NCBI RefSeq assembly: GCF_000502955.1
Contig: NZ_AYWO01000001.1
Coordinates: forward strand, 200,180-264,179
Length of the DNA: 64,000 nucleotides
DNA from: Mesorhizobium sp. LNHC252B00
GTDB taxonomy: Bacteria; Pseudomonadota; Alphaproteobacteria; Rhizobiales; Rhizobiaceae
Direction of reading: 5' to 3'
Below the pieces are notes generated by a model that saw nothing but the letters and a program-made list of their open reading frames with translations, was not told the origin of the DNA and made no database searches. This document shows positions 1 to 8,192 of this stretch, piece by piece (position 1 is the stretch's first letter; each line of letters starts with the position of its first letter). The position numbers and the translations under genes are program-made.

Positions 1-836
1 GGCTCGCCAAGATCGACCATGGTTTCGATCATGCCGTCTTCCTCGGCGAACGAAAAACAATCGCCCGACGGCATGTCGAGCCACTGCGTCGGGCTCTTCT
101 CGACCGCTCCGGCAACGATGCCGGTATGACGCAGCACATTGAGAATACCGCGCCGCGCGATCCGTACGGTTTGCGCACGCGAGGTCCCGCCGCCACCAAG
201 TTCGGTGCTGACAAAAACCTTGCCCATCTCTTCGGCTGCCGTGTCGTACATGCCGACTGAATCAATCTCGATCATGCGCATCGAAAACGGCGCGGAAAAT
301 GCCGCAACCGCCTCGAAGGCTTTCTGCTCCAGTGCCTTGTCCGGCAAAGTATGCGCGGCGCAGAACGGCACGAAGTCCAGCGTCCTGCCGCCGGAATGGA
401 AATCGAACACGATGTCGGCGCGAGGCAGCAACTCACGTTGAAAATAGTCGGCGATCTTCTCGGTCACCGTGCCGTCCGGCCGGCCGGGGAAACTGCGGTT
501 CATATTGCCCTTGTCGATCGGCGAGGTACGCGTGCCGGCGCGGAAGGCCGGATAATTCATCGCCGGCACGATGATCACGGTGCCGCTGACATGCTTGGGA
601 TCGAGCGTGCGGGCGAGGTCGTAAAGCGCCAGCGGCCCCTCATACTCATCGCCATGGTTGCCGCCGGTCAGCAGTGCCGCCGGCCCCTTGCCGTTGCGGA
701 TGACGCAGATCGGGATCATCACCGAGCCCCAGGCCGAGTCGTCTCGACTGTAGGGCAGGCGCAGGAAACCGTGCTGGACGCCGTCACGGTCAAAATCCAC
801 CGTCGGCGCGATCGGTGATGGGCGTAGACTCGACAT
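1..836 (-). CDS. eutE: N-alpha-acetyl-L-2,4-diaminobutyrate deacetylase, partial (EutE/DoeB)
   Basis: The gene reads leftward from an ATG at 836 and runs off the window edge, so only about 278 codons are present. The translation begins MSSLRPSPIAPTVDFDRDG and contains TGGNHGDEYEG and FDFHSGG, the zinc-ligand motifs of the succinylglutamate desuccinylase/aspartoacylase (M14-like) family. In ectoine catabolism this enzyme removes the acetyl group from N-alpha-acetyl-L-2,4-diaminobutyrate, the product of EutD, to give diaminobutyrate in the cytoplasm. It starts 5 bases after the eutD stop codon and is the last visible gene of the enuR-ehuABCD-eutABCDE run. The identification rests on the motifs and on this very characteristic order. 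The C-terminus cannot be assessed. Confidence 0.93.
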   Translation of the reverse strand, partial: MSSLRPSPIAPTVDFDRDGVQHGFLRLPYSRDDSAWGSVMIPICVIRNGKGPAALLTGGNHGDEYEGPLALYDLARTLDPKHVSGTVIIVPAMNYPAFRAGTRTSPIDKGNMNRSFPGRPDGTVTEKIADYFQRELLPRADIVFDFHSGGRTLDFVPFCAAHTLPDKALEQKAFEAVAAFSAPFSMRMIEIDSVGMYDTAAEEMGKVFVSTELGGGGTSRAQTVRIARRGILNVLRHTGIVAGAVEKSPTQWLDMPSGDCFSFAEEDGMIETMVDLGE

Positions 837-841
837 CGGGT

Positions 842-2020
842 TCAATCCTTCACCACGAGTTTGCGCGGCACGTTGGCCAGGCACTCTACACCGGTTTCGG
901 TGATCAGGATGGACTCGGTGATCTCCAGTCCCATCGTTTCCAACCACAGGCCGGTCATGAAATGGAAGGTCATGCCGGGCTTGAGCTCGGTGCGGTCGCC
1001 GGGACGCAGACTCATCGTGCGTTCGCCCCAGTCCGGCGGATAGGACAGACCGATCGGGTAGCCGGTGCGGTTGTCCTTGACGATGCCGTATTTCTTCAGC
1101 ACGCCGAAGAAGCCATTGGCGATATCCTCGCAGGTGTTGCCGGGTTTCGCTGCGGCCAGGCCCGCTTCCATGCCCTCCAGCGTCGCCTTCTCGGCATCGA
1201 GGAATTCCTGCGTCGGCTTGCCGAGGAAGACGGTGCGCGACAGCGGACAGTGATACCTGTTGTAGCAGCCGGCTATCTCGAAGAAGGTGCCCTCGCCGCG
1301 CCGCATCGGCTTGTCATCCCAGGTCAGGTGCGGCGCCGAAGCGTCGGCGCCCGACGGCAGCAATGGGACGATCGCCGGATAGTCCCCGCCGATACCATCG
1401 ACGCCGCGCGTGCCGGCATCATAGATCTCGGCAACGAGATCGCATTTGCGCATGCCGACCTCGATCTTGTCGAAGATGCGCTGGTGCATCGCTTCGACGA
1501 TGCAGGCAGCCTTGCGCATATAGTCGATCTCGGTCGGGCTCTTGACCGCGCGCTGCCAGTTGACCAGCGCGGTGGCATCGACGAAGCGGGCGTTAGGCAG
1601 ATGCTTCTGCAGCGATGCGAAGGCGGCGGCCGAAAACCAGTAATTGTCCATCTCGACGCCGATGGTGAGTTGGCCCCAGCCGCGATCGGCAAGCACGCTG
1701 GACAGAAAGTCCATCGGGTGGCGCTCTGTCGACTGCACATAGTGATCGGCATAGCCGACGATGTTGTCATGCGCGAGATAGGCGGTGCGCTTGGCGCCGT
1801 TGGCGTCCTGGCCGCGGCCGTACCACACGGGCTCGCCCGAGGGCGGCACGATGACGGCCTGGTGTACATAAAACGACCAGCCATCATAGCCGGTCAGCCA
1901 GGCCATGTTGGAGGGATCGCTGACGATCAGGAGATCGACGCCCTTCGCTTCCATGGCTTTCCGCGTCTTGGCCAGGCGATCCGCGTATTCGCCTCGCGAG
2001 AATTTCAGGTTCGGCTGCAT
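842..2020 (-). CDS. eutD: Ectoine hydrolase, M24 peptidase fold (EutD/DoeA)
   Basis: A 392-residue protein beginning MQPNLKFSRGEYADRLAKTR. The frame opens 13 codons further upstream, but this ATG has a GAGGA ribosome site about 9 bases before it and matches the usual N-terminus. It has the creatinase/Xaa-Pro-peptidase layout: an N-terminal creatinase domain (LIVSDPSNMAWLTGYDGWSF, about residues 30-50) and a C-terminal pita-bread domain. Family members open the ectoine or hydroxyectoine ring to give N-acetyl-diaminobutyrate. Neighbours are eutC, 38 bases upstream, and eutE, 5 bases downstream. The typical metal-binding set of M24 peptidases is only partly kept, as is usual for EutD. Confidence is high because of the locus. 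Confidence 0.95.
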   Translation of the reverse strand: MQPNLKFSRGEYADRLAKTRKAMEAKGVDLLIVSDPSNMAWLTGYDGWSFYVHQAVIVPPSGEPVWYGRGQDANGAKRTAYLAHDNIVGYADHYVQSTERHPMDFLSSVLADRGWGQLTIGVEMDNYWFSAAAFASLQKHLPNARFVDATALVNWQRAVKSPTEIDYMRKAACIVEAMHQRIFDKIEVGMRKCDLVAEIYDAGTRGVDGIGGDYPAIVPLLPSGADASAPHLTWDDKPMRRGEGTFFEIAGCYNRYHCPLSRTVFLGKPTQEFLDAEKATLEGMEAGLAAAKPGNTCEDIANGFFGVLKKYGIVKDNRTGYPIGLSYPPDWGERTMSLRPGDRTELKPGMTFHFMTGLWLETMGLEITESILITETGVECLANVPRKLVVKD

Positions 2021-2058
2021 TGTTCTTGGTCCTCGTTTGTTGGGCCTTGCGGCCAGCA

Positions 2059-3051
2059 TCAGCTTTCGAAAATGGTTCCGGAATTTGCCGCCCGCGCGCG
2101 GTCGCGGGCGAGCGTGGCGATCGCCGTGTCCTGCACCCCGGTGCCGGTCAGATCGGCAATGGTGATGTCGCTGGCCGAGCGCCGGCCATGCCGTTCGCCG
2201 GCGATGACCTGGCCGAGTTCGGTCACCTCTTCCTCGGCGGCCATTACACCCGCCGCAATGGCATGATGCAGTTCACCCAGCCGCCTTGTCTGGATGGCGC
2301 TGTCGGCGACATAGAGATCGGCCATGCGCAGGATTGCCGGCGCAATCTCGTTCTTGTGCTCGGCATCGGAGCCCATCGCGGTGACGTGCTGGCCCGCGGA
2401 AACAAACCCCGCCTTGAGCAGCGGCTCGGTCGACGGCGTGGTGGTGACGATTATATCGGCGCCGGCAACCGCGTTTGCGGGATCGGGTTCGACGCGCACG
2501 GCGATGCCGAGCTTTTCGCGCAATGCGCCAGCAGTCGTCTCAGCCTTGACGGCATCACGCGCCCAGATGCGTGCCTCGGCGATCGGCCGCACCAGCATGA
2601 GTGCTTCGAGCTGCAAGCCCGCCTGCACACCGGCGCCGAAGATCGCTGCCACTGAGGAGTCCGACCGCGACAGATGTTTGGCCGCGACCGCGCCGGCGGC
2701 AGCCGTGCGGACATCGGTGAGATAGCCATTGTCGAGCAGCAGCGCTTCGACCAAACCGGTTTTCGACGACAGCAGCACCATCATGCCGTTGACGCTGGGC
2801 AGGCCAAGCTTGGGGTTGTCGAAGAAGCCGGGGCTGATCTTGATGGCGAAGCCGTCAATGCCTGGCACATAGGCGGTCTTCACGTCGACCTCGCCACGAT
2901 GCTCGGGAATGTCGAGCCGCAGGATCGGCGGCATCGCCACCGGCAGAGTGGCGAGCGCGAGGAAGGCATTTTCGACGCAGGCGACCGCATCGAGATCCAG
3001 CGTCACGATCGAGCGCAATTCGGCTTCGGTAAGGATCGTCATCCGGCTCAT
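2059..3051 (-). CDS. eutC: Ornithine cyclodeaminase/mu-crystallin family protein (EutC)
   Basis: A 330-residue protein beginning MSRMTILTEAELRSIVTLDL. The frame stays open far upstream, but this ATG overlaps the eutB stop by four bases (ATGA), the expected translational coupling. It has the ornithine cyclodeaminase/mu-crystallin fold: a dimerisation domain followed by a Rossmann NAD-binding region with VAAIFGAGVQAGLQLEALML (about residues 125-145). In ectoine loci EutC is thought to act with EutB and EutA on hydroxyectoine-derived intermediates; the exact reaction is not settled by sequence. The stop lies 38 bases before eutD. Confidence 0.92.
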   Translation of the reverse strand: MSRMTILTEAELRSIVTLDLDAVACVENAFLALATLPVAMPPILRLDIPEHRGEVDVKTAYVPGIDGFAIKISPGFFDNPKLGLPSVNGMMVLLSSKTGLVEALLLDNGYLTDVRTAAAGAVAAKHLSRSDSSVAAIFGAGVQAGLQLEALMLVRPIAEARIWARDAVKAETTAGALREKLGIAVRVEPDPANAVAGADIIVTTTPSTEPLLKAGFVSAGQHVTAMGSDAEHKNEIAPAILRMADLYVADSAIQTRRLGELHHAIAAGVMAAEEEVTELGQVIAGERHGRRSASDITIADLTGTGVQDTAIATLARDRARAANSGTIFES

Positions 3052-4043
3052 ATGGCATCCTCCTTCAACGATGGCGCCTCGCAAACGATCCTGCGGTGCG
3101 CATTCATGTCGATGTTGCGGCCGGAGAGAAGCACGACCACCGGCCCATTCGCCCCGACCTTGCCGGCGAGCAGCGCGGCGATCCCGACCGCGCCGGCGCC
3201 CTCGACGATCTCGCGCTCCTGCGCATAGGCGTGGCGGATGCCGGCGGCGATCTCGTCCTCGCTTAGCAGGATGACATCGTCGAGCAGGTCGCGGCACATG
3301 GCGAAGGTCAGCCGGTTGTCGAGGCCGATGCCGCCGCCGAGCGAATCCGCCAGCGTTGGCAATTCTTCCACCAGCACCGGGTGGCCGGCATCGAGACTGG
3401 CCTTCATCGCCGCACCACGCGCCATCGAGACACCGATGATTTTTGTCCCGGGGCTGACGCCTTTGATGGCTGCGGCAACGCCGGAGGCGAGCCCGCCGCC
3501 GGAGAGCTGGACCAGAACGAGAGCAGCATCCGGAACCTGCTCGATCATCTCCAGCCCAAGCGTGCCTTGCCCGGCGATGATGGAAGGATGATCGAAGGGC
3601 GGCAGCATCACCAGCCCTTCCTGCGCGACCAGTCGCTCGACCTCCTGCTGGGCATCGTCCTGGCTGTTGCCGACGATGCGGACCTCCGCGCCAAGCCGGC
3701 GGATTTCGTCGAGCTTATTTCCCGGCACCAGCCGCGACATGCAGATCACGGCGCGCAGGCCTTCGAGCTTTGCCGCGTGCGCCAGCGCCCGACCATGATT
3801 GCCGGTCGAGGCCGCGACCACGCCCCGCGCCTTCTCATTAGTGCTCAGCGAAGCGACCGCATTGGAGGCGCCACGCAGCTTGAAGCTGCAGGTGATTTGG
3901 CGATGTTCGAGCTTGAGGTAAATTTGCGCGCCCAGCCGTTCGGAAAGACTCGGGGATAGCACGGTCGGGGTACGCTCGACCTTGCCTGCAATACGCTCAC
4001 GCGCGGCGCGAATGTGCTCAAGGGTTACCCGTGTCATGATCAT
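3048..4043 (-). CDS. eutB: Threonine dehydratase-like PLP enzyme (EutB)
   Basis: A protein of about 331 residues of the fold-type II PLP family. The PLP lysine is in CSFKLRGASN (K55) and the phosphate-binding glycine loop is LSGGGLASGVA. EutB is a serine/threonine dehydratase-like enzyme assigned to the hydroxyectoine branch of ectoine breakdown. The start is chosen at the ATG at 4043, which shares one base with the eutA stop (TGATG). A TTG one codon upstream and an ATG at 4037 are also possible. The end overlaps eutC by ATGA, so eutA, eutB and eutC are tightly coupled. Confidence 0.92.
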   Translation of the reverse strand: MIMTRVTLEHIRAARERIAGKVERTPTVLSPSLSERLGAQIYLKLEHRQITCSFKLRGASNAVASLSTNEKARGVVAASTGNHGRALAHAAKLEGLRAVICMSRLVPGNKLDEIRRLGAEVRIVGNSQDDAQQEVERLVAQEGLVMLPPFDHPSIIAGQGTLGLEMIEQVPDAALVLVQLSGGGLASGVAAAIKGVSPGTKIIGVSMARGAAMKASLDAGHPVLVEELPTLADSLGGGIGLDNRLTFAMCRDLLDDVILLSEDEIAAGIRHAYAQEREIVEGAGAVGIAALLAGKVGANGPVVVLLSGRNIDMNAHRRIVCEAPSLKEDAI

Positions 4044-4822
4044 CAATCACGCGGCAGTGGCAGTGTCATCAGACGGCCGAATTCAGGACGCTGCGCGTCA
4101 TCTCCACAAAGCCGCAAACAATTCCAGGCTGTCGCCTGGTTGCTGGTCACTACGGGGCGGCCAATCGCCTTTTCGATGCCCGTGACCGCGATTGCAGCGC
4201 GCAGCGCCGTGCAGGACACGAACAGGGCATCGGCGCTGGCTTCCGTCGCCTCACGCGCGAGATCGACAAGCTTTGCCGGGGCAATGCGCGCCATCTCGCG
4301 ATCGTCCTCGAACCCGAGACAGGTGAAGCTGGCGATGTCGAACCCTTGCGCGGCGAAATAGGCGGCCATCGGCCTGGATGTCTCGACCGTGTAGGGCGTG
4401 AGAATGCTGATCTTGCGTGCACCCAGCGCACGCAGCCCGCGCACGCCGGCCATCGGCGGCGTGACGACTGGTACGCCGGGTTTGGCGGCCTGGACCGCGG
4501 CCTCGATCTCGGCATCGCCGATCACCACCGAGGCCGACGTGCAGGAATAGCAGATCGCATCGAGCGGTTCGTCGGGCAGGATCAGGGCCGCGCCTGCCGT
4601 CAGCGCCGGCTGCATCTTGCGCAGATTTTCTGGTGTCGTCGGGTTGGCGTAGGGAATGCGCGCGACATAGACGCCGATCCGTTCGCTCGCCACCATGCGG
4701 CGAAAATCCGGCTCGCTGGTGTGATCGGTGGCAAGGATGATCAGGCCAACGCGCCGCTCAAGCGGGCGCGCATCCAGCGCTGGCCGCTTCTGATAGACCT
4801 TGATCTCGGGCAAGAGTTTCAC
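4043..4822 (-). CDS. eutA: Asp/Glu racemase-like protein (EutA)
   Basis: A 259-residue protein with a GTG start preceded by GAGAGGTAG inside the end of ehuD. It belongs to the maleate isomerase/arylmalonate decarboxylase/Asp-Glu racemase group. Two cysteine motifs expected of the two-base mechanism are visible: CYSCTSASVV (about residues 90-100) and FVSCTALRA (about 190-200). EutA is the first eut gene after the ehu transporter genes and is proposed to isomerise a hydroxyectoine-derived intermediate. It lies 3 bases after ehuD and touches eutB, so it belongs to one transcript. Confidence 0.9.
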   Translation of the reverse strand: MKLLPEIKVYQKRPALDARPLERRVGLIILATDHTSEPDFRRMVASERIGVYVARIPYANPTTPENLRKMQPALTAGAALILPDEPLDAICYSCTSASVVIGDAEIEAAVQAAKPGVPVVTPPMAGVRGLRALGARKISILTPYTVETSRPMAAYFAAQGFDIASFTCLGFEDDREMARIAPAKLVDLAREATEASADALFVSCTALRAAIAVTGIEKAIGRPVVTSNQATAWNCLRLCGDDAQRPEFGRLMTLPLPRD

Positions 4823-4825
4823 GAA

Positions 4826-5485
4826 CTACCTCTCGATTTTGCCGTAGCGGCGTTCCAGCCAGCGCAGCAGCACCACCGAAAACAGACTGATGACGAGGAA
4901 AAAGGCACCGACCAGCGTGATCGGCTCGATGTAGCGATAATAGGTGTTGGCGACGCTTTTCGCCTGGTTCATCAGCTCAAGCACGGTGATCGCCGACAGC
5001 AGCGGCGTTTCCTTGAACATGGCGATGAAATAATTGGCAAGCGCCGGGATCATCGGCGGAATGGCCTGCGGAATGATGATGTGGGTCCAGGTTTGCCCGG
5101 CGCTCAGATTGCACGCCTTGGCGGCCTCCCATTGGCCGCGCGGCACATTGTCGATGCCGGCGCGGTAGACTTCCGCCGTGTAGGTGCCGTAGTGGAGCCC
5201 GAGCCCGATGACGCCGGCCACCAACGGCGGCAGCAGGATGCCGATATCGGGCAGCACGTAGAAGATGAAATAGAGCTGCACCAGCAACGGCGTGCCGCGA
5301 ATGAATTCGGCCAGGAAGCCGACCGTGCGTGACAACGCCTTGTTGGGCGAGCGGCGCGCCAGCGCGATGCCCAGCCCGACGATCGCCGCCAGCACCGAGC
5401 CGAGCAGCGTCGCCAGGATGGTGATCTTCACCCCCTGGATCAGCGTCGGCATGATTTGCCAGACGAAATTCCAATCCCATTCCAT
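4826..5485 (-). CDS. ehuD: Ectoine ABC transporter permease (EhuD)
   Basis: A 219-residue inner-membrane permease of the His/Glu/Gln/Arg/opine type (HisM/HisQ-like). It is hydrophobic with several membrane spans and carries the EAA-loop region GQWEAAKACNLSAGQTWTHI (about 140-160) that contacts the ATPase. The start is set at MEWDWNFVWQIMP; the frame is open 17 codons further, but that would overlap ehuC. It pairs with EhuC to form the channel through which EhuB-bound ectoine passes, powered by EhuA. It lies 34 bases after the ehuC stop and 3 bases before eutA. Confidence 0.93.
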   Translation of the reverse strand: MEWDWNFVWQIMPTLIQGVKITILATLLGSVLAAIVGLGIALARRSPNKALSRTVGFLAEFIRGTPLLVQLYFIFYVLPDIGILLPPLVAGVIGLGLHYGTYTAEVYRAGIDNVPRGQWEAAKACNLSAGQTWTHIIIPQAIPPMIPALANYFIAMFKETPLLSAITVLELMNQAKSVANTYYRYIEPITLVGAFFLVISLFSVVLLRWLERRYGKIER

Positions 5486-5519
5486 CAGCAGGCCCAATTT
5501 ATCAGAAGGGCATTGGCCA

Positions 5520-6179
5520 TCAGACGCGCACCCCATCGAGGCCGCGCGCCATGCGGCGCTCCAGCGAGCGCACGCCCCATGAGATGAGCAGCGCCAGAAT
5601 GAAGTAGATGAACAGGATGGTGGTGAACGGCACCATGGTGTTACCGGTCTGCGAGCGTACCACCTGCGCCTGGAAGGTCAGGTCGGCAAGCGAGATCAGC
5701 GACACGACGGCGGTCGCCTTGAGCAATTCGATGGCGTTGTTGCCGAAGGTCGGCAGCATCACCAGCAGCGCCTGCGGCAGGATGACGTGACGCATACCTT
5801 GCCAGCGGCCAAGATTGAGCGCGGTACAGGCCTCGTACTGTTCGCGGCCGATCGACTGGATGGCGCCACGCACCACTTCGGCGGCGTAGGCACCGACATT
5901 GAGGCCCAGCGCCAGCACGCCGGCCTGTAGCGGAGTCAACGAAATACCGATGAAGGGCAGCACGAAATAGGCCCAGAACAACTGCACGAAAATCGAGGTG
6001 CCGCGGAAGAATTCGATATAGGCGGTGGCCAGCGCGCGCAGAATGAAGAAGCGCGACAGCCGTCCCATTCCGGCAAGAAAGGCCATGAACAGGGCAAGCA
6101 CCGATCCCATCAGCGTCAGCTCAATGGTGACAAGCGCTCCCTGCAATATCAGGCCGAAATAGCCGGACCACTGGGTCAT
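5520..6179 (-). CDS. ehuC: Ectoine ABC transporter permease (EhuC)
   Basis: A 219-residue permease of the same amino-acid ABC family as EhuD, with the EAA loop REQYEACTALNLGRWQGM near residues 125-145. The chosen start is MTQWSGYFGLILQG. A longer reading to 6221 (MNGEKELNLTLEPS...) would draw its first codons from the palindrome of the RIME-like repeat just upstream and is less likely. The start remains open, because a GGAG motif sits ahead of an in-frame TTG between the two. Unlike the rest of the operon, the gap to ehuB is 165 bases and is filled by that repeat. Confidence 0.9.
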   Translation of the reverse strand: MTQWSGYFGLILQGALVTIELTLMGSVLALFMAFLAGMGRLSRFFILRALATAYIEFFRGTSIFVQLFWAYFVLPFIGISLTPLQAGVLALGLNVGAYAAEVVRGAIQSIGREQYEACTALNLGRWQGMRHVILPQALLVMLPTFGNNAIELLKATAVVSLISLADLTFQAQVVRSQTGNTMVPFTTILFIYFILALLISWGVRSLERRMARGLDGVRV

Positions 6180-6205
6180 CGAGGGTTCCAACGTTAGGTT
6201 TAGCT

Positions 6206-6331
6206 CCTTCTCCCCGTTCACGGGGAGAAGATGCCGGCAGGCAGATGAGGGGCGACGCTAAACTCTCAGAAGTAGGCGCCGCCGCTCATCCGTCACTTCG
6301 TGACACCTTCTCCCGTTTACGTGGAGAAGGG
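6206..6331. repeat. RIME-like rhizobial intergenic mosaic repeat between ehuB and ehuC
   Basis: Two palindromes frame this stretch. CTTCTCCCCG-TTCA-CGGGGAGAAG (6207-6230) has perfect 10-bp arms. CCTTCTCC (6306-6313) pairs with GGAGAAGG (6323-6330). Between them are GCCGGCAGGCAGATGAGGGG and CTCATCCGTCACTTCGTGAC, which contains a smaller GTCAC/GTGAC hairpin. These words are typical of the dispersed mosaic elements (RIME) of Rhizobiaceae. The element sits inside an operon, so its RNA could fold and alter the relative expression of binding protein and permeases. Confidence 0.75.
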
Positions 6332-6344
6332 TAGAAAGGCGCGC

Positions 6345-7196
6345 CTACTTCGCCGCGCAGAGCTTGTCGCGTGTCGTCGACATCGCGGCCGCGGCCGAGA
6401 AACCGTAGGGCTCAATGATCTTGGCGAACTCGCCCGATGTCTTCAGCTTGGCCAGTTCGACGTCGAAGGCATCGCGCAGCGCCTCGTCGCCCTTCTTGAA
6501 GGCGGCACCGTCGCAATAGACCGGCGCGCCCTGCACCGGCGCGATGACTTGGAGGTTTGGATCATTGGCCTTCTTGACCAGGTCGTTGATCGACAGAACA
6601 GGCAGCGAGTAGACGTCGATACGGCCATCCTGCAACATCTTCACGCCGCTCTGGCCGTCAGGCACGACGATGACACGCTCGCGTGGCACGCCGGCATTGA
6701 GCGCCAGCTTCTCTTCTGTGCCGCCGCCGGGCGCGCCGATGGTGGCGGTCGCGTCCTTGGCAACATCCTCATAGCTCTTGAAACCCTTCGGATTGCCCTT
6801 CTTCACCAGCATCGCCTCGGCGTCGCACAGGACCGGTTCCGAATAGGCAACGGCGGCGCAGCGCTCCGGTTTCATGAACAGGCCAGCCGTGACGACGTCG
6901 AAGCGCCCGGCCTGCAAGCCGGGGATCATGGCGCCATACTCCGAGATCGAGGCGACGATGTCGGCGACGCCGAGGCGCTTGAAGATCTCGCGCGCCACAT
7001 CGGGCGCCGCGCCCGAGACCTTGCCGTCGGCAGCGACCGCCGTATAGGGCGGCTCGTTGGCGATGGCGACGCGGGCAAAACCCTGCGTCTTGAGCTGCTC
7101 GAGCTTGCTGTCGTCGGCCGAACCGGCTGTCGAGGCGGCCAGCACCGCGGCTAGCGCAAGACCGGCGACGCCGGCCAGAATGCCAAATTTCTTCAT
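6345..7196 (-). CDS. ehuB: Ectoine/hydroxyectoine-binding periplasmic protein (EhuB)
   Basis: A 283-residue solute-binding protein of the family-3 amino-acid type. The start MKKFGILAGVAGLALAAVLA is an obvious Sec signal peptide and is preceded by AAGGAG at good spacing; upstream in-frame codons are ignored. The mature part opens DDSKLEQLKTQGFARVAIAN, typical of this family, and includes GAAPDVAREIFKRLG. It captures ectoines in the periplasm and hands them to EhuC/EhuD. It lies 86 bases after ehuA. Confidence 0.94.
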   Translation of the reverse strand: MKKFGILAGVAGLALAAVLAASTAGSADDSKLEQLKTQGFARVAIANEPPYTAVAADGKVSGAAPDVAREIFKRLGVADIVASISEYGAMIPGLQAGRFDVVTAGLFMKPERCAAVAYSEPVLCDAEAMLVKKGNPKGFKSYEDVAKDATATIGAPGGGTEEKLALNAGVPRERVIVVPDGQSGVKMLQDGRIDVYSLPVLSINDLVKKANDPNLQVIAPVQGAPVYCDGAAFKKGDEALRDAFDVELAKLKTSGEFAKIIEPYGFSAAAAMSTTRDKLCAAK

Positions 7197-7282
7197 TGTT
7201 CCCAACTCCTTGTTCCTTGTCCTGCTTTTGTACGGGCGGCGTTGCCGCCTGAAGGACGGTTTCGCCGCCCTTGGCATTGCGG

Positions 7283-8068
7283 TCAGACGCGATGTCCGGC
7301 CGCGATGATCTTCTTCAGGAAGCCTTGCGTACGCTCCTGCTTGGGATTGCGGAAAATCTCGTCGGGCTTGCCTTCCTCAACAATCTTGCCGCGATCGAAG
7401 AACAGCACCCGGTCGGCGAAATCATGGGCAAAACCCATCTCGTGGGTGACGAGCAGCATGGTCATGTCGGTCTCGGCGGCGAGCTTGCGCATGACGTTCA
7501 TCACCTCCTCGACCAGCTCCGGATCGAGCGCCGACGTCACCTCATCGAACAGCATGATCTTCGGCGACAGCGCGAGTGCACGGGCGATCGCGACGCGTTG
7601 CTTCTGTCCGCCGGACAACTGCGCCGGCATGCTCTTGGCTTTGTCGGCCATGCCGACCATTTCGAGCAGTTCCATCGCCCGCTTTTCGGCGACGGCGCGC
7701 GGCGTGCCCTTGGTCAGCATCGGCGCCAACGTGACATTGTCCATGACGCATTTGTGCGGAAACAGGTTGAACAGCTGGAAGACCATGCCGATTTTCTGGC
7801 GCATCCTCGTCAGGTGCCGCTCATCGGCGGGCAGCAACTGGCCGTTGCGCTCCACGTGATAGAGCTGCTCGCCGTCGATCTGGATATGACCGCCATCGAT
7901 GCGCTCCAACGTCATCAGGATGCGCAGGATCGTCGTCTTGCCCGAGCCCGACGGGCCGATCAGCGCCAGCTTCTCGCCAGGCATGACCTGCATCGACAGG
8001 CCGTCCAGCACCTTGAAAGTGCCGAAGCTTTTGGAAATGGCGTCGATGTTGATGATGGGCGTGGGCAA
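7283..8068 (-). CDS. ehuA: Ectoine ABC transporter ATPase (EhuA)
   Basis: A 261-residue ABC ATPase. The Walker A motif GPSGSGKTT is at 38-46, the signature LSGGQKQRVAIARAL starts at 151, and Walker B IMLFDE is at 171-176 followed by TSALDP. It is closest in type to GlnQ/HisP ATPases of polar amino-acid importers. No ATG is available near the expected N-terminus. The likely start is a TTG (translated MPTPIINIDAISKSFG), with GGGGAA just upstream. It is the first transporter gene, 124 bases after the enuR stop. Confidence 0.93.
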   Translation of the reverse strand: MPTPIINIDAISKSFGTFKVLDGLSMQVMPGEKLALIGPSGSGKTTILRILMTLERIDGGHIQIDGEQLYHVERNGQLLPADERHLTRMRQKIGMVFQLFNLFPHKCVMDNVTLAPMLTKGTPRAVAEKRAMELLEMVGMADKAKSMPAQLSGGQKQRVAIARALALSPKIMLFDEVTSALDPELVEEVMNVMRKLAAETDMTMLLVTHEMGFAHDFADRVLFFDRGKIVEEGKPDEIFRNPKQERTQGFLKKIIAAGHRV

Positions 8069-8125
8069 TGCGGTTCCCCGTCCTGGAGAGGTCTAGGCTC
8101 TTAACGATGCGGAACGCGCAAAATC

Positions 8126-8157
8126 ATGTCAATTGGGAAAATAATACCATGACAATT
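8126..8157. promoter_or_regulatory. Direct repeat ahead of ehuA, candidate EnuR operator/promoter
   Basis: In the 124-bp gap between enuR and ehuA, ATGTCAATT (8126-8134) and ATGACAATT (8149-8157) form a direct repeat with a 23-bp period. MocR/GntR-type regulators such as GabR and PdxR often bind direct repeats. On the minus strand the first copy reads as TTGACAT, a fair -35 element. The assignment to EnuR is an inference. Confidence 0.4.
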
Positions 8158-8192
8158 ATTCTAATTCCGCACAATTTCCGAGCACTTGCGGC

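Noticed and set aside
815..2266. A 483-codon plus-strand frame over eutE/eutD/eutC
   Set aside because: It is the antisense shadow of eutD and neighbours; the minus-strand translation has family motifs, this one has none.
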